Positions 45,539-59,089 are shown, numbered from the stretch's first letter. The stretch is 64,000 bases of DNA from Ehretia macrophylla (GCA_037974665.1 CM075772.1:36743052-36807051); one strand, 5' to 3'. The notes: generated from the sequence alone by a model not told the origin. Made by a program: numbers and translations.

Positions 45539-47991
45539 TGTCACGCCCCAACACGACCCCTCCTATGATCAGTCAGGACGCAACGGAATTTCGGCAGTAT
45601 AACGACAGTAAATAGGATACCGAGGCTCTAAACCAACCTCATTAAACATCATACATCCAGCAACTCCTTAATTCAAACAACAACATACAACACAATCATA
45701 ATATACAATAAACCATCCTCGTTATACGCCTCCGTTCCAACATAACATACAATACTTCAACCTTATCATGCATTTCAAAAATAAGTTGAGACATGTTTAC
45801 AACTTAACCATAGACAAAAGAAAGCCACTAAGTTAACACCATTTGGATCATCATCTTCCAACATCTATTACAATAAGAACCACAAAGCATATAAAAGTCT
45901 ATTAAACTAATACACAAGACATTTAACAACATAAAGTCATGGATAAGACTCGGGAACATATGACTCGTCCACGTAAAGCACATTTTCCACATTCTCCTCT
46001 TCAGGAGGCACATACCCGTAATCCGGCTCTGCAACACCTGTAAGCATGCATTAATAGAGAGTGAGCTTATATACATAAGCCCAGTGAGGATCCGATAGAT
46101 CTCGACAGTATTCACTACGCTCCTTGGATTTAGTCCTTTGAGCAAGTAAACACACAACAACAATAATAATACTATCATCACATAACAACATAAATAATGC
46201 TATCATCACATAACTATATAACCAATCAATAAGGATACTCTATTTGGTGTAGCTCCAAACGCCATCACGATCTCAACCGTTCTTCTTATAACTCCCCATT
46301 ACTCACGCACCCGAGGTACCTCACTAGCCCCTTCCCTCCATGACATCTCCGTCATGCGAGCTGGGGGTAGCCTATGGCAGTCATGCCGTTATCAACCCGA
46401 CAGCCCGACGCTGCCCGAGAGGTGGCACACACATACCAAGACTCCATATTCATCAATCATCATGCAAGCATAAATCAATCAATCAATTGGGAGATCAGCA
46501 ACAAGAGTGCCCGATTCCCGCATTCAATAATAATCAATCAATAACATCAATATAACATCAATATTAAATTAAACAACAAACAACGTAGTTAGATGACAAA
46601 GTAGGCCATCTAACCGGACATGCATAATATACATAATTAACCCTAAATTACTCAACAACGACTCACCGTTCATCACTCGAACACTAGCCACCCATCTAAG
46701 GCATCGTTCAAGAAATTAAAGAATGACAACCTAAACTTCTAAACTTCATAACTTACAATCTACTAATCCAAACATTGCCAAATCAGTTCCTATCACTCAC
46801 CCATTCAACCTACTACATTAGCCCTCTCGGAAATCCACCATAACACCTCAAAATCATGCCCGATAACCCTAAATTCCTAAGATGTCATGGCTGGATTTTC
46901 CGGATTTTTACACGAACAATGTAATCGAAAATTCAGCATTACAACAGCGCTAACACGTAATTATCAAGTATTTAGAAATCGACGGCAATCGATTTCGATC
47001 AACACAACTCAATTAAATCAACTTTGAACATTTTAATCAAAATTAAATACCCGGAAAATAAAAATTATGCTACATCCGACAGAAACTTGTAGTATTAGTA
47101 TATAATGATCCCTAGCATGCAAGGAGCAATAATCTATCATCAGATTTCAATTCTAACGGTTCAATCTTCATTTATACGCAAAAACACAAAAATGACATTT
47201 TGAGATCTAGAATTTTTCTCTCACCTTTGATGTGTTTTGATGCAAGAAATGTGTAGAATGGATGCCAAACAATCAATTTCAAGCTTTGAATCACTCAATT
47301 CGGCTTTGAAACGCAAAATCTGTGAGAAAAATGCTTTGAAAATGCCTTATCTTTCTCCTCCAAGGAGCCACGGTTTTGTGTGTGTTTTTGGAGTGTGTTT
47401 TGTGTTGTGTGAGTGTGTGTTGATGACATTATATAATAAAAAGCTTGGTCAATTAAAAAAATGCAAAGTCAAAGTTAGTTTTAATAGGTATTTTTGTGTT
47501 TTTAATGACTTTAATTGCATTTTAGTGCTCACCAAGTTAAAAATAATTATGCAACCCCCAAAATATCACAAATGGATTATTTTTAGTTGACAAGAAGTAT
47601 TACATTCAAAGAATTCCACCCGAGTCGGCTTAAAACTCGATTTTCGCAAAAGTCGGTGTAAAAACCCTAATAAATTCTTAAGCCGATTTTAAAACCGTTT
47701 TCATCAAACACAGGTCTATTAAAGTCCGTGGACTAGGTCTAGAAGGGTTAAAAAGACCAGTTTCAAAATTATAGCGGACGTGTTTCGAAAACACTATTCA
47801 CTGAAAATCGACGATAAAATTTCTGACTCCGTTTTTGATGAAAATTTCATGAATGCACATTTAGCACGTATTAGGAGTATTGAAATCAAAATTATAACTT
47901 TCTAGGTCCTATAGCACATAAACAGGTCATATGCACGCAAAACGAGACAAAGCACGTAAATCAAGTTAAAGCAGAAAAATGGGGTTTCACA
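45539..47991 (-). repeat. 5' LTR of the minus-strand LARD-like element
   Basis: 2453 bp, nearly identical to 40304-42754; it includes a 2-bp insertion near 45838 and scattered changes. Confidence 0.92.
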
Positions 47992-50900
47992 CAGGTGGCT
48001 CCCACAAGGTAATGACTTTAAACTCAAACAACAAACGTTCTTCTCCAAGGTATGAGTCAAATAAAATGTTGTATGTATCTAATCTAATGCAAGACTCGTC
48101 AATAAGCTAAGGCTACGACATGAAGGAAGGCCAGAAGAACTACAAAAGCACGCCCACCAGAGCTAAAGGAGACCAAAGGAAGTTGTGGGAGGAAACCGAA
48201 AGTGACATAATCCATATGGTGAAACATGAGAAAGAGGGATTGCTTAAAACTTGAAGAAATCGAGTACACCCACACTACACCACAATTGATGGACTCGTGG
48301 TACTAAAAACCTCATTAGATGAGAAGGTAGTTGACTGGCAGACCCTTGAACGTACGTTAGCCAAAGGCCCCTATCAACTCAATCTAGAAAGGGAATAGAC
48401 CATTGTGAACTCCAGTGAAAGGCCATGTACGACCTACGGGAGGTGAAGGTCACTGGCTTAACCGTGGGCTGTGGTATTTGATGGGACATTGTCCTTCTCC
48501 CTACTACGGCTCGCTGTATGTTCCTGTAGCTATAGGCGTGTCCAATCTGTTAATAGTCCGTTCCATATAGTGCAATAAAGATTGGTGGGCTTTCATACGA
48601 GGGTCCTGCATACTGTGCCATCGCTCAACCAGTATAGTTCGGCCATCCCTGTTATGGTCAACAAGATCCTGTGTAGGGACTTGCGGTAAGCCGCCATTTT
48701 GTGTACGCACCATCCCTTCGCAGTTTCGGTGAGTAACTGCCAGTGTCTGCTATTCAAATCCTTTCACCGGACCTTGAGTTGCCCTACCCAAACTTGTTTG
48801 CCTAGTTGGGCTTAATGCGCCCCTGGTTTAGAAGGACGCCCTACCCCCTGCTGCGCTTGTCTTTTTACCTTTGTGATTTCTTTTCCATTTTTTCAGGTAC
48901 TCTTTCTTGTGATTGTTCGGGATATTCACCTTTATGATAACAAGGTAGTGCTTGGGTAGGTCTTCTCTAATTACATTCGGACGTGACAGGGAAGCCGGGA
49001 GGTCCAAGGACATAGCCGATCAATTCATTCCCCATCCAACACTTAACCAACGAAAGAGATGAGGAAGACTAGCATATGAGACGAAGACTATTATACTTTG
49101 ACTCTTCTTTTGTAGGAGAGGGAGAAAATGCAAGATGTCTTTTTTTTTGTTTTGGCAATAATCATTTATGGGAGAGTGAATACCAGGTTCCACCACAAGA
49201 AAGAAAGACAAATGGAAATGGACTGGGGGTAGTCATATATTTTAGGTGGGGTTTCCTAAAAGAGTGCCCTTTCCCCAGCTAAATATTGGGTCAGAACAAA
49301 GGACTAATCTTACTAGAATTGCAGTCCGTCCCGGCCTCCACTTAGTGAGTTTCGCCTTAAAACCAATGGGAATAGCAAAATAGAGACAAGTTCAGCTGTG
49401 AATGAAGCCTACATTTCGTAGACTCAATTTCACACTTATGGATACGAGTTCTAAAGGCTCCACCAAGTTCTGTCTATAGTTCATTCATAAATTCACTCGA
49501 GCACTCAGTCTTAACAAGGAAGTCCACGTAGACTTGATGAGAACTTGTTAGACGAGTTCTGTGTAGCCGGTGAGTATGAGTACAACCTATGAAACACGCT
49601 TTGAATTATGTTGCATTGCAAGAAATCATTCCTGCCATTCTCCCTTCTAGTGAACTCCACATGTTTGCTCCAGCTACGAAGTGGTGGAGAATAGTTCTGA
49701 AGTACACTTGTTGCTTCGACTTCATTCATACACTTATCAGCTCAGTTAGTGAAGGCAAGGTGTGAAACATTGTCTCCACTACTCGTTAAAGGGAAAAAAC
49801 TCAGTCAGTATAAGGAATGTTTCTCGTGCTCAGGTACGGGCTACTCAGTCATATGCGCTCGACTGAATATGCATCCACGAAACTGCTAAATCCCTTGTGA
49901 GACTCCAGTTTCGGTCAATTGTGTCAGCCTTTATCACTGCAGCGACTCGGCTGAACGAATGCGGTGAGGCAATTTGTGTAGCGAGGAGCTTTCCGCAGTA
50001 AAACCTGTCAAGTTCAGTCCATTTTTCTCGATCCTGTATTGATCCATGACTATCCTTGTTATCCTTTGTGGATATCCCACATGAAATTTGCGATGAGGGT
50101 TCCAAACCTCCCTTATCCCACGTTGAGATTTTAGAAAAAGGTAGGCTTGGGCAGAAGGTCAACTTCTTCGATTAGGCTACCACTAGAGGCCAGGCCAATC
50201 AAAGCAATCCTTGGGTTCGGTCCAGCTACACATTCCCTTTCCTCCATGAATTCAATATCTACCTCGCCTGCGAATCCTTATCCTTATCCCTTTAAGGACG
50301 AGTCAAAAGGGCGACCAATCTATGACAGCCTGTAACACAGACAGAAGAGAGAGAGAGAGCACAGATAGGGGACCATCTATTATCGGTCCATATTGGGTAG
50401 ATCTACCCCTATCATCCTCTGATCCTTTATCTACCGTTCAATCTGTTGATGGGATTTCTTCTCGACTGGCTTATTACGCACTCGGGCCAGTCTACTACAT
50501 GCTAATAATGGTCTTTTGGATTTCATCTCCTACCAAAATGGAAAGTGGTTGGTTGTTTGATTGTGTCCATCCCTTGTAGTCGTACCGTCCCAGTATGCGT
50601 GAGTCTTCCGCCGATTGACATAAATGCTGGCGGGAATTCGAGAACGGTCTAACCCACCATACTGGATCTCTCCTACTGCTACCTACTAGTGGATCGATTT
50701 AGGGAATGAAAGAAATGCCAATTAAACAATTCCTCCCATCCCGATACAGTGAGTCACCCGTGATTCGATAGTTCCATTTTTCGCTGATGTAAACCAATTG
50801 GGATCCCAACAGTCAAACCACTGTGCTCGTCCCTCTTTCGAGCCAACTTCATTCCTCTACCTATCGGCCAAGCATCTTCAAACCTCTCCCATTTTAGATC

Positions 50901-52503
50901 AGAAATCACCTATTCAATCAGTTGGGAGTCGTACCATGCAACCTCCATATCCCATGGAAGAATCGAATCAAGACCGAAAGAGGGATGCTATCATTGAATC
51001 CTTTACATCGCACTATTCTTGAATTCACTACATAGAAGAAAGGTACTCAATTAGAAAGAAAGGTAAAACGAAATGAAGGCTTCTTTGATTCAATTGAACG
51101 TTGTGAACGCCTTATCTAATCAGTTCCCATTAGAGAGCCAGTTGCTTCCAAAGGTCATGGAAAGGTCTCGAAAGAAACTTTGGCTGAGAAAGAGATTGTT
51201 CACAGAATAGATCTAGTTGTGGTTGTTTTGGTTGAAGTGAGACGATCAGCCGGGTGCTTAGTGGAGCCGGGGGAAGTCTTGACTTTCTTTTTTCATTATG
51301 CACGCAGAGGGTCTGTATATTGGAAAGTGAGGTTGGGTTTCCACAATCTATTTGTATAATCTCTTATATTGGGAAACCACCTCTACCCACTGGTAGGATG
51401 ACCAAGAACCGATTCTGCCACACCCTTCACTATTCTGTCTTTTTACATATAAAGCTCGATTCCTCATTCCTCAACATTAAACAAAGTGGATATGAAGAGT
51501 AAAGATATGACAAATTCCTGTAGGGAATGGGCCGCCTTAGCTTATTCCCATTTTTTGCAATTGTTTCCTCATAGCCCAAAGGGTTTCAAAACTTTGGCGC
51601 TGAGCAACCTGAACAAGTAGAGGATTTGATAAAAAATGATTGGGCGGACTTTTTCTATTTGGTTAGAAATGGCACTGAGCAACCAAAGGATATGGATACT
51701 CTACAAGACATTAAGGATTCAGAAGAAAATTCGATTGTCAATTTTTGATGTCAAAGCTAGGCTATTTGGTGAAAGAGGCTGATGTAGCAATGGCAAAGCT
51801 GATGGCTGAGATTCAAGAATTGATGGATCGGGGAGACTAAGAGCAAACTGAAGAAGGACGTCGCTAGTGCAACTCTTATATGGTAATAAAGGTCTATTTC
51901 ACTTTATAGGGATAGGAGGGCTCGGGTTCGTTGTAAGAATCTTTTTGGTTCCCGCTCCCTCCCGGTGGAACAAGCGGTAGTACGATTCAAGGGAATTGGA
52001 CATTCCCGGACTGCATATACCAAAAACTAGAGTAGCGTGGTAACCTAACCGCGGTAGAGGTATGAAGTAACTCGACTAATAAGGAGAGGAAACCATCTCC
52101 CTCCTTTTGTAGCAATCTTCACTACTACCGTTGTTACAGAGCACCTACCTGTAGGTTTTAGTAGACATAGGTATGATTGTAGAATGTTAGAATTCAAAAG
52201 GCAATGATAGGAAGTACTATTAACAACCATCTCGCTCGCTGGTCTTTTCGACCATATTATTTACCACGATCGAATCCCGCCTGCATTCGAGATCGGCCAG
52301 AGGCCTTAAATCAGTAGGGCAATAGCATAGCTATTATTGACCTAACCCCAATTACTATTACTTAAGCCTACTTTCTTCAAGATACGAAAGGAGCAGCCGG
52401 AAACGGCTGTCGCTATTGTATTTTAGATGGAGTCATCAACAGGGCTAAGAATTTTACATTTACTTAGAGAGGGGTAGTGGTACCACGCTCTTCTGTGCTC
52501 GTA
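47992..52503. other. Mitochondrial-type DNA, no gene recognised
   Basis: 4.5 kb without a recognisable gene. Minus-strand frames at 48504-48713 and 48828-49013 and plus-strand ones at 50147-50579 show no signature. A copy of the 23-bp dispersed repeat is at 50863-50885. Confidence 0.45.
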
Positions 52504-52508
52504 GGTTG

Positions 52509-55500
52509 TGTAACGCCCGAGAACATTATCATGATTTATTAACTGTTTCATCTACTGTTTGTGCATTTTCACTATTCATTTACTTGTTACTTTCCTTAGT
52601 TACTATTCATTATGTTTTCCAACTATCTATTTTCTTCGAATTAGCATTTTTCTTAAATCATAGTAATTATGTTAGGAATGAGAAAAATGTGCATTTGAGC
52701 ATTTAGTGTTGAGAGCATTCATTTAGGAAATATTTTATTGAACTAGTGAGTAGTATTACGTAGTTAAACTTTATGTTTTAGTTAGCTAACATATTAACGT
52801 GCTTTGAGACTCGTTTTTAAGCTAATTAGACTCATTTTTATAGACTTAACACTCACCCAACTCAACACCACTTAGCATATATACTCACACACACATATTA
52901 AGCTCATAAGTTAGCAAAACACACAAAAAAAAGAGGAAAAGCTGAAAATACTGTAGCAAATCCGAAAATAGCATAGGAGGAGAAATAGAGATTTTTGCTC
53001 AACAAATCCTCATTCCAAGCCAAGCCAAGCTAGGTGCAAGTGGTTTAGGGTGTTTACTAGCCTCGTAAGAGCTCTTACGCGCAATAGATGAGGGATTTCA
53101 TACCTATTTTTGCATTTTAAAAATGTGACAACTTTCTTGAATTTCTTGTTTTGCTCTTAAATGCTAATGCAATGCTCAAATATGCTTATGTATGTTATAT
53201 ATAACTAGTAGAGACCTAATTTATGCTATTGTTTCGTAGTTTAATCGGTTGAAATTGCTCATTGAATATTTGGCATGAATAGTGACGGAAATGTTAGGGT
53301 TTTGTGAAATTGGACTTTATAACTTGAATCAATGATCCTAATAGGTGCTTTAGATGTTAATTAAAGTAGTGTAAAGGCCCCCATAACAATTAATTGCTCA
53401 TAACCTAGCAAAAGAATGAAATAGCCGACTTTTAGAAAGGGGTTTCGGGGTTATCGCGAATCCGGGTTGAATTGGCCTCCACATTTAGTAATCCTAGGCT
53501 AATTAAGACCTAACTAAGCTTTGCTAGCTCCCATTTGAGTCCCGGTTGAGGTACATGTAGTACAAAGTCAAAAGAGAAAATTTGGGGCTTTCGGGCTAAA
53601 TGCGGGTAATTGCATGACTTTGAGGTCCTAAGTGGTGTCATTAAGTGTCATTAGGAAGGTAGTATAGCTTGTTTGGGTACCTTGAACTTCGTATTACGTT
53701 TGGAAGCTAATTAGCCTTGAATTGCAAAGGGGATATTTTGACCAAGTGTGGAATTTGCTCGGTTTGAGTGTTGGCATTGTCTGGGGAGGTCATGGAAGCA
53801 CTTTTGGTATGGTTATGGCATTAGTTGGGTGATCGGTTAACTTAGTTGTAGTATAAATCAACTAAGGGGATGAATGGAGTTTTGCGATTGTTATAGTTTA
53901 AACGGGTTTTCTTTGCATTTAAATGGATCATAATATGTATAGGTTTGCGTGGTAAAAATGAATTTCTATTATCATAGCTTGTTGGGATGTGATAGCTTGA
54001 GAAAGTTAGAGAAAAGAATAGTATTCTATTGAGGTTTTGTGACTTTTGCTCAATTGATGGTTTTAGTGTTTCTATTAGGTGCCATTAATGCTAGATGGCT
54101 TAAATGTTTGCTTAAACCCATTAAAAGATGGCTAGAAGTTGGTTAGAATGACTAGAACATAAAGAGAGACATTTAGGGCAATTGGTTTGTTATAGTGTTT
54201 TAGGTGTTTGTAGAACTTCCTTGTGGTTGGTTAGTGACCGGTGAATGCTTGGAATGCTCGTAGTGTCCTCCTGTTGCTTAGAAGATAGATTTTTAGTTGG
54301 GTTTACGAAAGGGGCTTTCGGAATAAAGTTGGGTTATTTGTTAAGTTTTGATTGGACTTGATGGGTTAGGTGGTTATGGGTAATTATCTAAGATATGGTG
54401 TTATCCAGAGAATGTTTCATGAACTAAATTGCATAATTGTTTTTCTTGAATTGAAGATTCTAAGTGAATTCTTGTTTATAGTAATTTTATTGGCATAGTT
54501 CTAAGTGTTTTCCTTGAGTTTTATATTAAGTTAATTGTAAATAGAATAAGTATGGATTAATGGCTTTATAAATTGATAGCACTATTATGGAATTAAATAT
54601 GGTTATCTATGCTTAAAATGCTCTTTAAAATGATTGTAGAATATGCTTATATCACGATTTTATTGTTGTTAGTTATATTTTTGGTATATTAGATTACTTG
54701 AATAATTACTTGGTTGTATGCTAATTAAGTAAACTATGAGTTAGCTAACTTAGTTGGATACTTAATGAATGTTGTAGTTAAAGAGTATTTGAAACAATGT
54801 TTAACTTTATGTTCAAGGTGATTGAGAGTGATTTGAAGCCAATCTTGCATTGTGGAGCTTGATAGAGGTGAGAGAGACTTCATCCTTATGTGCATAATAG
54901 TTTATTTACTTGTACTTAGATTATGTGCACTTATTGTCTATATATTGTGTGTGAGGGAGACTTATTTTGTTGTCCCTCAATCATGTGTTTATTGATGTAT
55001 TCTATTGTTATAATTTTGAGTGCATTGCATCGCGGTTGCGCAACCATTTGGGCATGGTAGTGTCGTGGAAACCGTGCGGCATCGGGCTTGCTGGTCTACC
55101 TCAGCTACCATGGTTACCCAGTCCCTCTCTCGCATGAGATGCCGCCTAGGGAGAGTTGGGTCGTAGGATTTCGGGGTATATCCGGAGTACAACCATTTTG
55201 GAGTTATAAGGGGATGTCGGCTTATTGATAATAGTGTCATTATTACATCAGGATTTCAGTTTGTGGCTCGTGGTTCGTGATTGATGAACAAGAGAATCGT
55301 ATCCTTTTTAATGTGTGGTAACTTGTTGTTTCAATTGTTCTTTGTTTGTAAATTGCTTTATTTGTAATAACTGCTGCATTGCACGTCCCCGGTAGACCTT
55401 ATCCCTCACTGGGCAATTGTGATTGCTCATACCTTGCTAAACATGTTTCAGGTAGTGCAGTTGGAAGAGTTGACTTGATTGTTGTGTGCTATTACTTGAG

Positions 55501-56044
55501 ATTAGAGTGATTGCCTGCTAAACAGTGGAAAACCTTACTTGTTCTACTTTCTATTCTATTTTGGAGCCTAAGGGCTTATGTATATCTATTTGAGTAGTTG
55601 CAAGTATGAAAGTTAAGTGGATGTAGTGAGTGTTATGGAATTGTGGCATGTAATAACTTTTACTTCTGCTTCTAGCTACGTTGCATGCTTGGGTGTGAAT
55701 GAACGGGTGTATGGTTGGCTTTAATTTGTAAGAATGTTCAATGCTATCATGGAGTGGCATGATAAGCGGTTTTGTAAAGAAGTTAAGTTATGATTGCATG
55801 CTTGTGTGTATCTAAACTGTTTGTATGTCTTGAGGCTCGGATGGCCTTAAAACTAAGATCTTTAGTTATAAATAAATGTCTTGTTATGTTGTGGCTTTAT
55901 TGAGTGGTTACAGGTTTTCAGAATGTCTACGGTACAGGGGAGACTCTGTCTGTTTTTTCTAAATTTTGTGACCGGGTTTGGTATTGGGTTGAGAATAGCA
56001 TGGTTATTAGAGCCTTCAGTCTCGTGAGGGATCGGGGCGTTACA
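52509..56044 (+). mobile_element. Solo LTR of a third large LTR family
   Basis: 3536 bp with ends TGTAACGCCCGAGAAC and GATCGGGGCGTTACA, flanked by a perfect duplication GGTTG (52504-52508 and 56045-56049). There is no internal primer-binding site, polypurine tract or second LTR. It carries modules seen in the other LTR families: CATGGAAGCACTTTTGGTATG at 53790, AGGGAGAGTTGGGTCGTAGG at 55149 and GGGGAGACTCTGTCTG at 55937. Unusually long for a plant LTR, but within the known range. Confidence 0.88.
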
Positions 56045-56049
56045 GGTTG

Positions 56050-57423
56050 ACTCCCTTATGCATCCCAACTAAGGTCTCACAAACCCCTTATGCATCTAGC
56101 CGCTTCATGTGAATAGGTTATACAGAAGGGTGGGTTGGTTATATAGTCTTGTGCACGATCCTTCTTCGATCCTTTTGGTATGTATTGCCCTCTAACTGTA
56201 GATTAGATCCACCAGACGAGAAATAAAATTCTGCACTACAGCTGAGTCGTCGGATTTATCCACTAAGGGATTCGTGGAATTTCTGTGGATTGCATTGGGG
56301 GAAATCTACCAAAGCTAGGTAGATAGATACACTCATTTCCAACTGCTAAGGGAGAGCGAGAAACAAAATAAAATGATTGTTTTTTTACCAGCATCCCCTT
56401 TTGGGTATGCAGGTACTAAGAGTCCTCTCACTACCAACCAGTAGACATCATTTGGCTAGGTCTTACCGGTATCAACAACGAGAAAGAAACAAGCAAATAG
56501 AAATAGCAACTAACTATGGCTCTTGGCCCAGACAACGTCTGAGGCGTAGGGGAGATCGGAGCAAGAGGGAACACCTAGACGACGTTTTTATTCCTGGGCT
56601 GTAGTAGGTAGATCGAGAGGTCGTTCTGCCCCTTGTCCCCAAAGTTGGGTAATATGTTCTCAACCTTTCTTGCTCCAATCTAACCTAGCTAGCGAGTAAT
56701 ACCAGTTCGTGATAGAGAACAAGACAGCAAGCGAGCGTACCTTTGTTCGCTTCTTCTCTACCAAGCATGAAAGTTTAAGGATAACTGTAGGTCGGTGGCT
56801 ACCTAAGGAAACTCCGATTCGATCCGGCCTTCGGCTGGGAGGTATCTACCTCATCCCGATCACAAGGAGAGGTTCACTATGATGGGGGGTACTTCAATTT
56901 CTGCCTTCCAGAAAGAATGAAATGCATATGGGACCATCCTTTTGTTGGGGCATGCTCCTCAAATTTACGGATTTGCAGGGGGCTTCAGGCCCTACTTAGT
57001 TGTCTGACAATGACAAAGGCTTGCGAAACTAAGTAGTGCCTTTTCCTTTTTGTTTGAAAAACCCATTCTCATTATCTTTCATAAGTCAAGTAGGCAAACA
57101 TACAGGTCCTTAGTAGCGTTGACAAAGAAGAAGAGCCGATTAAATGACAGTGAATCTTTTTATTTATATATAGGCCGGCTTGACAAGCAACCTTCTTCTT
57201 GATCTGAGGTGCGAAGAGAAAGATCTATTTTTTATGACTTCTACTTATCGATCCCAGCCCATAAAAGTGACCGACCAAGGCCCTATTGATGAATGAAGGA
57301 AAGGGTTTATGAGCCCTAGCCCTATCGGCCCATACTTGTATAGAGTAGATCGTTCAACACTTGTGCGACAAACCCATTTTTGACCTATTGGTCCTAGTAT
57401 CAGAGGCGACCGAACAGCCACCC
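56050..57423. other. Mitochondrial-type DNA beside nad1 exon a
   Basis: The part just below 57423 is, by position on the minus strand, the 5' half of the trans-spliced nad1 intron 1. Otherwise no gene recognised; the frame at 56377-56604 has no signature. Confidence 0.45.
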
Positions 57424-57426
57424 CTA

Positions 57427-57813
57427 ATTACTAGACCGACCTCCTATAATAATTCCATAAACACCTAGCGAAGATATGGCAAACAAATAAAGTAGCCCTA
57501 TGTTCGGATATGACAATACCATACCATAATCAAAAGGTACAACAACCCGAGCGACCAGACTTAACATAAATGTAACTACTGGAGCCATTCTAAAAAGGAA
57601 GTAATTAGCACTACTTGGTGAAATAGGTTCTTTTAGAATCAATTTCAAATCATTTGCTAGAGGTTGTAACAACCCAAACGATCCCACTACATCAGGAGCC
57701 TTTCGACATTGCACAAAAGCCATTACTTTACGTTCAACTAGCACTAAAAAGGTTACTCCTAGTAGAAATGGTAGAATTATTCCCCGTATTTCAGCTGGAA
57801 CAGATATGCACAT
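57427..57813 (-). pseudogene. nad1: nad1 exon a
   Basis: First exon of NADH dehydrogenase subunit 1, a membrane subunit of mitochondrial complex I. The minus strand reads [53 protein letters not shown] and [20 protein letters not shown]. It is 387 bases, the exon's usual size, and has no internal stop. Many conserved residues are changed (for example Arg to Cys, Gly to Ala or Asp, Ala to Val), mostly C->T/G->A. No other nad1 exon is in the window; in plants this exon is joined by trans-splicing. I infer a decayed copy. Confidence 0.88.
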
Positions 57814-57830
57814 TTTTGATTATCTATTCA

Positions 57831-57908
57831 CTCATGATCTGGCCTGGTCAACCCGGTCATGATATTTTACTCATGATCTGGCATGGTTGGCCTAATCATG
57901 ATATTGAA
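57831..57908. repeat. 39-bp tandem duplication upstream of nad1
   Basis: Two units, 57831-57869 and 57870-57908, both starting CTCATGATCTGGC and containing TCATGATATT. The corresponding flank at 32748-32790 has a single unit. It lies in the nad1 5' leader or promoter region. Confidence 0.75.
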
Positions 57909-57999
57909 GGATAGGACCTTTTCTTGAAAGACTCTAAATCCCGATAAGAGTTGAAGATGGTGCAACATCTAATCCTGTGACGTTACTTCGAATGGAATC

Positions 58000-58517
58000 T
58001 TAGCCCGTCTCACTTGCTTTCGTTCTTCTTCTGTACCGTCCCTTGAATAAAGACACCCGAGCGCTTCTTCCTTCGTTATGCTCATAATGAGAAATCATCA
58101 TATGAAAAATATGAAACAAACCAAAGAAACGATTTTTGTACCAATATACTTTCCCTAAGAAATCCCTAGGAATGGGGTTTTTAGGGCAACCTTGTAGAGC
58201 GCTTCTCCGCAAATGATATAGCCACCCCAGTACTTTTAGCCTATCTGCCACTCTGGGATAAACCAAAGAAATTGTTGAAGAATCATTTGCTTTGCTTTAT
58301 TCTTTGACTGATCTGCTCCCCAACAAAAATGAGGAAAGACTTGTTGGAAATCGCCAATTGACTTGGTCCAACCAAGAAAGACATGGGATTTTTTGGGCAT
58401 AAAGAAAAGATTGGCTGCTTCTAAAGCTCTCTTTATTCTCTTATATAAGTAGTTAAGATCCACTCCTAAATGCAGCCATGATCTTATATATGATAGCAAC
58501 ATCCAAGGAATTCTCAA
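58000..58517 (-). pseudogene. Unknown frameshifted ORF upstream of nad1
   Basis: Two overlapping minus-strand frames, 58236-58517 and 58000-58266, read as one protein with a single frameshift near 58250. The first has LNYLYKRIKRALEAANLFFM and KKSHVFLGWTKSIGDFQ; the second LKVLGWLYHLRRSALQG and FFGLFHIFHMMISHYEH. I do not recognise the family. It is basic and aromatic-rich and lies about 190 bp upstream of nad1 exon a on the same strand, so it may have been a co-transcribed mitochondrial ORF. Confidence 0.4.
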
Positions 58518-59089
58518 ACAAGATGGTCGTATAAAGATAGGTTGTAATGAATAGTACGTAAGTCAGAAGGCCAAGAGAGTGAGTAAGGCTACATTGGACT
58601 GTATCTCGACTCCCCATTCCGCAATGAAACTGGTCTTGGATGCCTCTTGGGATTTGTGTCAAAAAATTCTTGCTTTATTTCAGAGATACACCTTGTTAGT
58701 CTCAACCATCCCTCTACTTCAAGGGATACGTTGGGACCCAACTTGGAGGGCCACAACATCGAAGATGAAGCCCATCCGGTTGAACAACCAGAGGGGGGGT
58801 CGGGGAGAGCGATCTTTCTTCTGGGCATTCTTATTCGAGGTAAATTCTTGGTTCCAATTGGTCCAAGAGAGAGAGGGCCTCAATCGGAAAGGCCTTTTCT
58901 CTATTAGGGGTGTTTGTTGTGGTTCCCCAGGATCAGGTATTGTTTTGACCTGAATAATGAAATGTTCTCAGTCAGAGACTGTGAGCACTTCACTTCTAAA
59001 ATGGGTTTAGACAATCCTCTTCCTGAATTTGATCTAGTTACGCGCTATCTGGATTGATTAGGTCAATCAATAGAGGGTGGGGGAAAAAA
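58518..59089. other. Mitochondrial-type spacer before the mitovirus fragment
   Basis: No gene recognised; frames on both strands at 58579-58953 overlap one another and lack a signature. Upstream parts of the mitovirus gene might be hidden here beyond recognition. Confidence 0.4.

Larger units (their letters stand above)
40304..47991 (-). mobile_element. Second non-coding LTR element (LARD-like), young
   Basis: LTRs at 40304-42754 and 45539-47991 enclose 2.8 kb of non-coding DNA. The primer-binding site lies beside the right-hand LTR and the polypurine tract beside the left-hand one, so the element is on the minus strand. The two LTRs differ by roughly 25 positions in 2.45 kb by eye. The flanks share CAGGT, but on the left it is separated from the LTR by two extra bases (AA). 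No coding domain in the core. Confidence 0.9.
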
